DNA from: Parcubacteria group bacterium
GTDB taxonomy: Bacteria > Patescibacteriota > Patescibacteriia > UBA2169
Assembly (NCBI GenBank): GCA_016177305.1
Contig: JACOVK010000067.1
Coordinates: 1-5,490 of the forward strand
Length of the DNA: 5,490 nt
Direction: 5' to 3'
Shown here: piece after piece, positions 1 to 5,376 of the stretch
How the letters are laid out: each line of letters opens with the position of its first letter
Position numbering within the stretch: the first letter of the stretch is position 1
Made by a program: the position numbers and the translations under genes
Notes under the pieces: model-generated
Told to the model about the DNA's origin: nothing
The model's input: the letters and a program-made list of their open reading frames with translations, nothing else
Database searches by the model: none

Positions 1-584
1 AGGAGAAACGCAAAAATTGCGAAATTAATCAAGGACTCGTATAAAAATGCGGGGTGAAAGTACTCGTACTGCTGGTACCCGACGGGGCGGTTTGAGGGGT
101 TGATTGGAATGCCCCAGCTCGCGTCCGTGGGCCGTCCGAAGAGCTCCTGGTTAAAGTAGTTCCCCCACCTGCCGATTGCCTGGCCGAGGATTGCGGGAAG
201 CGCGAAGAGGTCCGCGAGCTTCCAAAAGTTGAGGCGCTGCTTTCTCGCGTAGTAGACCACGACCAGCGCCGCACCGATTATCGCGCCGTGGATGGCCAGC
301 CCCCCGTTCCACACCGCAATAATTTGATCGAGATTGCTGCCGTAGAACCCCCAGTCGGTTACGACGTGGTACGCGCGCGCGCCGACGAATCCGCCGATGA
401 GCGCATTGACGTACATCGAGCGCACGACTTCCAACGGCAACCGGCCGCGCGATGCGAGTGGGCCCAAGAGCCAGTACCCGGCGAGAATTCCAGCGAGCAA
501 AAACAAGCCGTACCAGTGGACGGCGAGCGCTCCGACGGAAAACGCGACCGGTTGCGGTTGGAACGTATGGAGAAACGCCAGCAT
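1..584 (-). CDS. lgt: Prolipoprotein diacylglyceryl transferase (Lgt), N-terminal part, cut by the window edge
   Basis: Lgt moves a diacylglyceryl group from phosphatidylglycerol to the lipobox cysteine of prelipoproteins in the cytoplasmic membrane. About 194 residues are visible; the C-terminus lies beyond base 1. I translated this frame by hand from the ATG at 584-582. Family marks appear in order: an N-terminal WYGL segment in a hydrophobic stretch (residues 24-40), GGLAIHGA with the conserved His at 99, the signature GRWGNYFNQELFG at 138-150 (Arg139, Asn142 and Glu147 match E. coli Arg143, Asn146 and Glu151), and HPAFLYES near the cut end. Several hydrophobic segments fit a multi-pass membrane protein. 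The start lies 4 nt after the stop of the dehydrogenase gene, with no clear Shine-Dalgarno, suggesting translation coupled to the upstream gene. Family assignment is secure. The second essential arginine region (E. coli Arg239) is outside the window, so intactness cannot be judged. Confidence 0.95.
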   Translation of the reverse strand, partial: MLAFLHTFQPQPVAFSVGALAVHWYGLFLLAGILAGYWLLGPLASRGRLPLEVVRSMYVNALIGGFVGARAYHVVTDWGFYGSNLDQIIAVWNGGLAIHGAIIGAALVVVYYARKQRLNFWKLADLFALPAILGQAIGRWGNYFNQELFGRPTDASWGIPINPSNRPVGYQQYEYFHPAFLYESLINFAIFAFL

Positions 585-605
585 GGAATTACGCGAGCGC
601 GTTCC
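585..605 (-). other. Possible small hairpin at the dehydrogenase/lgt junction
   Basis: On the minus strand the bases before the lgt ATG can fold as GGAA-CGC, loop GCTC, GCG, a TAA bulge, then TTCC. The bulge is the stop codon of the dehydrogenase gene, and the stem ends directly against the lgt start. Such a fold could occlude the lgt start until a ribosome arrives from upstream. The stem is short and the region GC-rich, so chance is a real alternative. Confidence 0.25.
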
Positions 606-1554
606 GCGGATGTCTGTTACGAATCAGGACATCAAGGATGTTCTGCGCGGCAATGCTGCCCATCTGCGCGCGCGCCTCTACGGTCGCGGACGCAATGTGT
701 GGGGTCAAAACCACATTCGGAAGCTTGGCAAGCCCGGGCGCCAACCGCGGCTCAAACTCAAACACGTCAAGGGCTGCTCCGGCGATTTTCTTCGCTTTGA
801 GCGCAGCCACCAGGGCTCGCTCGTCAACAACGGGCCCGCGCGCGGTGTTGACCAGAACCGCGGTTGGTTTCATCTGATTTAATTCTTTTGCGCCGATCAA
901 ATGGCGCGTGGACGGGAGGAGCGGAACGTGGAGGGAAACCGCGTCCGAAGCCTTCAGAAGCTGCGACAACGGAACGCGCTTTGCGTGGTAATCTTGTTCA
1001 ATTTTTTTGTTGCGGACGATGTCGTTATACAGAATCCGCATCCCAAACCCAGCTTTCGCGATTTTGACCAAGGCTGACCCAATACTTCCGCTGCCTATGA
1101 TGCCCAGGGTTTTATCCCGCACGTCGTTGCCGAGCAGCAAATTCGGGTCCCAGGCATGGTACTTCCCCCTGCGCATGAACCGGTCGCCCTCAAGCATCCT
1201 CTTTGACAAAACCATAATCATCCCCATGGCATGCTCAGCAACACTCGCCCCAAGGTCACCGGGCGTGTTCGTAACATACACACCTGCCCTGTGCGCTACC
1301 TTGAGGTCAATGTTGTCATACCCCACCGCGTAGTTGGCAACGATTTTTAGATTTTTTGCAACTGACAAAAGCCCTGCATCAACCTTTTCCGTCAAAACCG
1401 TAACCAAGGCATCAGCCTCTTTCGCATACGACAGCAACTGTGCGCGTGTTGGCGGCATTGAACCTCGGTGCATGTGCACTCTGCAATGCTTGTACAACTC
1501 CTCCAATCCCTCCTTGGGTATGTTCCGTGCAATAACGACCAGTGGTTTTTTCAT
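589..1554 (-). CDS. D-isomer-specific 2-hydroxyacid dehydrogenase, glyoxylate/hydroxypyruvate reductase-like
   Basis: A 321-residue cytoplasmic NAD(P)-dependent oxidoreductase that interconverts a 2-keto acid and a D-2-hydroxy acid. The N-terminal catalytic part carries the NYAVGYDNID element (74-83). The Rossmann motif GSGSIG at 154-159 follows, with Asp178 at the end of the second strand, which favours NAD(H) over NADP(H). The catalytic triad is visible: Arg239 in NTARGPVVDE, Glu268 in DVFEFEP and His286 in TPHIASAT. Length is normal for the short form, and there is no ACT domain as in long SerA proteins. The PHIASAT and downstream MGSIAAQNIL pattern resembles glyoxylate/hydroxypyruvate reductases, but D-lactate or 3-phosphoglycerate dehydrogenase activity cannot be excluded from sequence. 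The ATG at 1554 lies 1 nt after the aldolase stop, with no strong Shine-Dalgarno. Membership in a sugar-phosphate operon suggests a C2 or C3 keto acid substrate and possibly NAD regeneration; that is inference. Confidence 0.9.
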   Translation of the reverse strand: MKKPLVVIARNIPKEGLEELYKHCRVHMHRGSMPPTRAQLLSYAKEADALVTVLTEKVDAGLLSVAKNLKIVANYAVGYDNIDLKVAHRAGVYVTNTPGDLGASVAEHAMGMIMVLSKRMLEGDRFMRRGKYHAWDPNLLLGNDVRDKTLGIIGSGSIGSALVKIAKAGFGMRILYNDIVRNKKIEQDYHAKRVPLSQLLKASDAVSLHVPLLPSTRHLIGAKELNQMKPTAVLVNTARGPVVDERALVAALKAKKIAGAALDVFEFEPRLAPGLAKLPNVVLTPHIASATVEARAQMGSIAAQNILDVLIRNRHPRNALA

Positions 1555-1555
1555 G

Positions 1556-2476
1556 TTACGCTTTACCGCTTGAACCTAATAATCTGATTTTCCAACGAAT
1601 GATGGAGACCATTTCTTCGTACGCGGGAGCGAGCAGCTTGCGCGGATCAAACTCGTCCGGCTCTTGTTTGAGGACTTTCCGGATGCCTGCCGTAAACGCG
1701 AGCCGAACGTCCGTATCTGTGTTCACCTTACAGATTCCGTTTTTGACCGCACTCCTTAAGTCAAAGTCAGAAACACCCATGGGTTCACCCAGCGTGCCGC
1801 CGTGCTTTTCAATTGTCTTGACCAAACTCTTCGGCACGCTTGAAGCGCCGTGCAAAACTAATGGAACCCTGACGCGCGCGCGGATTTCTTTCAGCCTTGA
1901 GAGGTCAAGCCTTGAGCGGCCTTTGAACTTGTACGCCCCGTGGGACGTGCCGATGGCAACCGCCAGAAAGTCGCACTTGGTTTTTTTGACGAACTCGCGG
2001 GCGCGCTCCGGATTGGTTAAGCGCGCGTTCCGCTGTTTGACGCTCACAAAATCTTCAATGCCTGCGATTGCGCCGAGCTCGGCTTCCACGCTCACGCCCC
2101 TCGCATGCGCGAGCGTTACGACGGCGCGCGTGCGCTCAACGTTCCGTCCAAAGGGGTGCGCCGAGCCGTCGTACATCACTGACTGGTAGCCCGCACGGAT
2201 CGCCTCGCGGACGACCTCAAGATGCGTGCCGTGGTCAAGGTGCAAACTGACCGGAACCTTTGACGCATGGCCGAGCTGGCGGCCGATTGCCAAAAGCATG
2301 TCCATGCCCGCGTACGCAAGCGATCCCTCGCTCGTCTGGCAGATGACGGGCGCTTTTTCGCGCTCCGCAGCTTCCACGATTGCGTGCGCGATTTCCATGT
2401 TGTTGATGTTAAACGCGCCTACGGCGTACCCTCCTTTTTGCGCTTTGAGAAGCGTCCTTTTTGTTCGGGTCAGCAT
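1556..2476 (-). CDS. fba: Class II fructose-bisphosphate aldolase (Fba/KbaY/GatY type)
   Basis: A 306-residue zinc-dependent aldolase that cleaves or forms fructose-1,6-bisphosphate from DHAP and glyceraldehyde-3-P. Landmarks in order: GAFNINNME near residue 20; LHLDHG at 79-83, with Asp81 as the catalytic acid and His82 as a Zn ligand; VEAELG at 130-135; GTSHGAYKFKG from 176, with His179 as a Zn ligand; LHGAS at 208-212, with His209 as a Zn ligand; and KVNTDTD at 250-256 for phosphate and substrate binding. The metal ligands fall almost where they do in E. coli KbaY, so tagatose-bisphosphate aldolase activity is an alternative. The reading frame is open upstream to 2683, but those 69 extra codons overlap the transketolase gene and give a low-complexity Arg/Gly-rich peptide. 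The ATG at 2476 gives the canonical N-terminus (MLTRTKRTLLKAQ), leaves a 2-nt spacer after the tktC stop, and has a weak AGAAG 5 nt upstream. The protein looks intact. Confidence 0.95.
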   Translation of the reverse strand: MLTRTKRTLLKAQKGGYAVGAFNINNMEIAHAIVEAAEREKAPVICQTSEGSLAYAGMDMLLAIGRQLGHASKVPVSLHLDHGTHLEVVREAIRAGYQSVMYDGSAHPFGRNVERTRAVVTLAHARGVSVEAELGAIAGIEDFVSVKQRNARLTNPERAREFVKKTKCDFLAVAIGTSHGAYKFKGRSRLDLSRLKEIRARVRVPLVLHGASSVPKSLVKTIEKHGGTLGEPMGVSDFDLRSAVKNGICKVNTDTDVRLAFTAGIRKVLKQEPDEFDPRKLLAPAYEEMVSIIRWKIRLLGSSGKA

Positions 2477-2478
2477 AG

Positions 2479-3468
2479 CTACTTCTGTTGAATGACATCC
2501 AACGCGCTTTTCACGATTTTCTCCTTGGTCATGCCGTACTTTTCCAAGAGCGCTCCTGCCTCGCCGGATTCGCCGAACGCATCCGGCATGCCCACGAATC
2601 GCATAGGCACGGGCGCGTGCTCGGCCAGAGCTTCCGCAACCGCGCTCCCTAAGCCCCCGTGAATCTGGTGCTCTTCCGCGCACACCACGGCGCCAGTCTT
2701 CCGCGCGGAATTGACGATGGTCTTGGCATCAAGCGGCTTGATGGTGTGGCAGTTGATGACCTCTGCCCGGAGTTTGTGCTTCTTCGAGAGCACGAGCGCC
2801 GCCTCTAGGCTAGTATACACCATTGGGCCGCACGCGATAATGGTGACGTCTGCGCCGCTTGAAAGCACGTTCGCGACCCCGATTTCAAACGGCGATTTTT
2901 GGGTGGTGAACACCGGAACCGCAGGCCTGCCGAACCTGACGTACGCCGGGCCTTCCCGCTCCGCGATTGCCACGGCCGCTTTCTTGGTTTCTACGCTATC
3001 AGCCGGAACCACCACAACCATGTTCGGCAGAACGCGCGTGATGGCAATGTCCTCCATTGCCTGGTGCGTTGCCCCGTCAGGGCCGACCGATATGCCCGCA
3101 TGTCCGCCCGCGATTTTGACGTTTGCCTTGGCGTAGCAGATTGAAACGCGAATCTGGTCCCAGTTCCTGCCCGGCGAAAACACCGCAAAGGATGACATGA
3201 ACGGGATATACCCGGCGAAAGCCATGCCCGCTGCGAGACCCGCGAGGTTCTGCTCCGCGACCCCGACCTCCACAAACCGCTCCGGGAACGTTTCCGCAAA
3301 CACGCGGGAGCGCGTTGATTCCGCGAGGTCACCGCACAGCACAACCACCTTGTCGTTCTTCTCGCCCAACGCAACCAGAGCCTCGCCGTACCCGTCACGG
3401 GTCGCAGCCATTGCAATCTTTTTTGAAAAAAGATTCTTGCTTAATTTTTGCTTTGGGCTGATCCTCAT
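2479..3468 (-). CDS. tktC: Transketolase, C-terminal subunit
   Basis: A 329-residue half of a split transketolase, carrying the pyrimidine-binding and C-terminal domains; it must pair with the product of the preceding gene to bind thiamine diphosphate. Visible marks: TRDGYGEALV at 23-32; EVGVAEQNLAG around 67-77, with Glu72 as the conserved glutamate that activates the cofactor; SSFAVFSPGRNWDQIR at 92-107; GPDGATHQAMED at 129-140; and the C-terminal-domain stretch EEHQIHGGLGSAV at 265-277. The ATG overlaps the tktN stop as ATGA. This start is preferred over Met20 because residues 9-19 (LSKNLFSKKIA) match the leader normally found before TRDGYGE in this subunit family. A GGAG lies 13 nt upstream, too distant for a standard ribosome site, so translational coupling through ATGA is likely. 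Length and motifs are normal. Confidence 0.95.
   Translation of the reverse strand: MRISPKQKLSKNLFSKKIAMAATRDGYGEALVALGEKNDKVVVLCGDLAESTRSRVFAETFPERFVEVGVAEQNLAGLAAGMAFAGYIPFMSSFAVFSPGRNWDQIRVSICYAKANVKIAGGHAGISVGPDGATHQAMEDIAITRVLPNMVVVVPADSVETKKAAVAIAEREGPAYVRFGRPAVPVFTTQKSPFEIGVANVLSSGADVTIIACGPMVYTSLEAALVLSKKHKLRAEVINCHTIKPLDAKTIVNSARKTGAVVCAEEHQIHGGLGSAVAEALAEHAPVPMRFVGMPDAFGESGEAGALLEKYGMTKEKIVKSALDVIQQK
3415..3435. repeat. Perfect 21-nt inverted repeat in the 5' end of tktC
   Basis: The plus strand reads AATCTTTTTT, a single G, then AAAAAAGATT: two exactly complementary 10-base arms around one base. It begins about 33 nt into the tktC message and encodes roughly NLFSKKI. In RNA it could form a 9-bp A/U-rich stem with a 3-nt loop. 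It stands out against the GC-rich surroundings. Because the encoded Asn-Leu-Phe and lysines fit the family leader, codon choice for Lys and Phe may explain it entirely. Confidence 0.8.
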
Positions 3469-4304
3469 GCTGCAGATGTTACTCCAAGCTGTTGTAGCGC
3501 GGTTGCCGCTTCTTCCTTATTCGGGGCCTTGCCGTGCCACTCAAATTTCCCTTCCATGAACTTGACGCCCTTTCCGGGAATCGTATGAGCGATAATGCAT
3601 ACCGGTTTTTCTACAATAGCTTTCGCCTCTGCGCATGCGTCAATCACCGCTTGGATGTTGTGCCCGTCAACTTCAATCACATGCCAGTTGAACGCCTCGT
3701 ACTTCGCGCGGATGGGCTCCAGGGGCATGATGTCCTCGGTATTTCCGTCTATCTGGATGTTGTTGCGGTCCATGATCATGGTGAGGTTCGGAAGCTTGTG
3801 CTTTGCCGCGAACATCACGGCCTCCCAGGTCTGACCCTCGTCCTGCTCCCCGTCGCTTGAGATGACGTAGATTTGCTGGTTTGATTTCGCGAAATTGCGC
3901 AACGCGTACGCCATACCAACCGCGAGTGATACGCCCTGGCCCAAGGGCCCGGCACTCGCTTCCACGCCCGCGATGGAGCGGTACTCAGGGTGCCCCTGCA
4001 GCTTGGTGCCAAGCGTGCGCAAGGTCCATAGCTCGCGCTTGGGAAAGTACCCGGCTTCGGCGAGAGTCGCGTACCAGACTGGACAGATATGCCCGCATGA
4101 GAGAATGACACGGTCCCGCTCGCGCCAATAGGGACGCCTGGGGTCGTGGTTTAAAATATTGAAATACAACGCCGTAAACACGTCTGCCATGCCCAAAGGC
4201 CCGGCGCTGTGCCCGCTTTTCGCCTGCACTAACATCCGTATGATATTCTGGCGGATGGCGTTTGCTTTTGCTTTCAGTGTTTTGATGTCGGTGATGGGTT
4301 CCAT
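3465..4304 (-). CDS. tktN: Transketolase, N-terminal subunit
   Basis: A 279-residue half enzyme holding the thiamine-diphosphate pyrophosphate-binding domain. With the next gene's product it transfers two-carbon ketol units in the non-oxidative pentose phosphate pathway. Visible marks: SGHSAGPLGMAD at 30-41 with His32; ALYFNILNHDP at 45-55; ILSCGH at 67-72; LQGHPE at 102-107; AGPLGQG at 118-124; the cofactor motif from SDGEQDEGQ at 150-158 to the Asn pair at 181-182, giving Mg ligands Asp151 and an Asn; and AHTIPGKGVKFM at 239-250. The usual GDG opening of the cofactor motif is SDG here, but the metal-binding Asp and following Gly are kept. The start lies 3 nt after the rpe stop with no evident Shine-Dalgarno. 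The stop is TGA, overlapped by the tktC ATG. Two-gene transketolases occur in archaea, many Firmicutes and CPR bacteria, so the split is normal there and not a frameshift. Confidence 0.95.
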   Translation of the reverse strand: MEPITDIKTLKAKANAIRQNIIRMLVQAKSGHSAGPLGMADVFTALYFNILNHDPRRPYWRERDRVILSCGHICPVWYATLAEAGYFPKRELWTLRTLGTKLQGHPEYRSIAGVEASAGPLGQGVSLAVGMAYALRNFAKSNQQIYVISSDGEQDEGQTWEAVMFAAKHKLPNLTMIMDRNNIQIDGNTEDIMPLEPIRAKYEAFNWHVIEVDGHNIQAVIDACAEAKAIVEKPVCIIAHTIPGKGVKFMEGKFEWHGKAPNKEEAATALQQLGVTSAA

Positions 4305-4307
4305 ACG

Positions 4308-4934
4308 CTATTCTTGCAACGACGCTATGGCGCTCGCAATGTCGTCTTCTCCAAACAGGTAACTGCCGGAAACCAGGACATTTGCGCCTGCTTCAACCAG
4401 CTTCGGCGCCACCAGCGGGCTCACTCCCCCATCCACACCGATGACGGCTGACGGGCTGTGCTCCCGAAGTTCGCGGACTTTTTCAATGACTTTGGGATTA
4501 AACGCGCGCTCCTGCGCGCCCGGCAGAACGCCCATGAGGAGCACCAGGTCAATCTCGCCCAGTATGTCGTACACGGCACTGACCGGCGTTTCCAGATTGA
4601 GTGCCACGCCCGCTTCTTTTCCGACGTCTTTAATCAGCTTGATGGTGCGCAGCACGTCGTACGTGGCGCTTTGGTGGAATGTAATGCGAAACACGTTCAC
4701 GTGGTTCCATTCGGAAATCTTGAGCTCCGGCTTTTCCACCATCAGATGCACGTCAAATGAAAGCCCTTCGGGCAGCTGCGATATCTGGGATGCGTCCCGC
4801 CAGGACTCTTCCGGCACAAACGCGCCATCCATGATGTCAAGCTGGGCGCGTGGCGCGATTCCGCGCAAACGCACGCACTTTTCTTGCACGCCTTCAAATG
4901 TTTTTTCCAAAATTGCCGGAAGTACTTCAACCAT
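4308..4934 (-). CDS. rpe: Ribulose-phosphate 3-epimerase-like protein, divergent
   Basis: A 208-residue TIM-barrel protein expected to interconvert ribulose-5-P and xylulose-5-P. Family marks: LPAIL at 5-9 (usually APSIL); QLDIMDGAFVP at 31-41; FDVHLMVEKPE at 60-70; GVALNLETP at 109-117; VLLMGVLPG at 131-139; IGVDGGV at 165-171; and VSGSYLFG at 188-195 for phosphate binding. The two catalytic aspartates (Asp33, Asp168) and the metal-ligand His63 are present. The first metal-ligand His of the usual H-x-D-x-MDG motif is Gln31, and the PGFGGQ loop that closes over substrate is replaced by PGAQERAF. The start is 1 nt after the rpiB stop; a GGAA lies 7 nt upstream (4942-4945), one of the better ribosome-site candidates here. 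The barrel family is secure and position between rpiB and transketolase supports the epimerase role, but altered metal binding or substrate range is possible. Confidence 0.88.
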   Translation of the reverse strand: MVEVLPAILEKTFEGVQEKCVRLRGIAPRAQLDIMDGAFVPEESWRDASQISQLPEGLSFDVHLMVEKPELKISEWNHVNVFRITFHQSATYDVLRTIKLIKDVGKEAGVALNLETPVSAVYDILGEIDLVLLMGVLPGAQERAFNPKVIEKVRELREHSPSAVIGVDGGVSPLVAPKLVEAGANVLVSGSYLFGEDDIASAIASLQE

Positions 4935-4935
4935 A

Positions 4936-5376
4936 CTACCGTTCCAATTTCCTGATTTTATTCACCCGCCGCTTATGGCGCGCCGCGGCTGAAGGCTTTT
5001 CGGACAAGTAAGCCCTAACCGCGGCAATGGCAAGTTGTTCCGTAATGTCCCGTGCCGGCAAGGCAAGGATGTTGGCCGCATCATCTTCTGCCGCCTTTTT
5101 CGCGGAGTACGCATCCCACGCGACCGCGGCGCGCACGCCCTTGATTTTGTTTGCCGCGATTGCCATGCCGTTCCCGGTTCCGCACAGAAGAATCCCGCGC
5201 GCGGCAGTACTCGTGGCGACCTTCTGTGCGACCAGCACCGCGTACTCCGGATAATCGTCGCCCCTGTCGTACCTGTCTGCGCCAAGGTCAGCAAAGGAAA
5301 TGCCCTGCTTTGCAAAGTATGACTTGAGTTCCTCTTTCAGGTGGAATCCCGCGTGGTCAGCTCCGAGATAGATCAT
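4936..5376 (-). CDS. rpiB: Ribose-5-phosphate isomerase B (RpiB/LacA/LacB family)
   Basis: A 146-residue cytoplasmic isomerase expected to interconvert ribose-5-P and ribulose-5-P; E. coli RpiB is about the same length. Visible marks: GADHAGFHLKEEL at 5-17 with Asp7 and His8; DDYPEYA at 40-46; LLCGTGNGMAIAANKIKGVRAA at 63-84, where Cys65 is the catalytic base of the E. coli-type enzymes and Thr67-Gly68 form the anion hole; and the C-terminal RHKRRV at 133-138 that supplies phosphate-binding arginines. The segment equal to E. coli SRQHNDTNVLAFGSR reads AAEDDAANILALPAR, so the ring-opening His (E. coli His99) is Asp98. The start ATG lies inside the end of the preceding ORF (20-nt overlap), with AAGG only 3 nt before it. 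Context with rpe and transketolase strongly supports the pentose-phosphate role. Confidence 0.92.
   Translation of the reverse strand: MIYLGADHAGFHLKEELKSYFAKQGISFADLGADRYDRGDDYPEYAVLVAQKVATSTAARGILLCGTGNGMAIAANKIKGVRAAVAWDAYSAKKAAEDDAANILALPARDITEQLAIAAVRAYLSEKPSAAARHKRRVNKIRKLER

Noticed and set aside
29..274. 81-codon minus-strand frame rich in Ser, Thr and Arg
   Set aside because: Alternative frame of lgt; the lgt frame contains the signature GRWGNYFNQELFG across the same bases.
370..383. Alternating CG tract (ACGCGCGCGCGCCG)
   Set aside because: It encodes part of the lgt protein (GARAY) in GC-rich codons; too short and ordinary to call a repeat element.
288..882. Three overlapping plus-strand open frames of 141-170 codons
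   Set aside because: They are antisense to lgt and the end of the dehydrogenase gene, whose conserved catalytic motifs show that the minus strand is the coding one.
1542..2189. 215-codon open frame on the plus strand
   Set aside because: Antisense to the aldolase gene; Ser/Thr/Arg-rich composition typical of the reverse strand of GC-rich coding DNA, with no recognisable motif.
2477..2683. 69-codon N-terminal extension of the aldolase frame
   Set aside because: It lies wholly inside tktC, is Arg/Gly-rich low complexity, and precedes the canonical aldolase N-terminus; the ATG at 2476 fits the operon spacing.
3409..3411. Alternative tktC start at Met20
   Set aside because: It would remove the LSKNLFSKK leader that matches the family N-terminus and would break the ATGA coupling.
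2991..3416. 141-codon minus-strand frame inside tktC
   Set aside because: Out-of-frame shadow of tktC with Arg/Trp-rich composition; the tktC frame carries the family motifs throughout.
3465..3468. Transketolase split as a possible frameshift of one full-length gene
   Set aside because: Each half has its own start, a proper ATGA junction and normal lengths for the two-subunit family, so it is a natural split gene.
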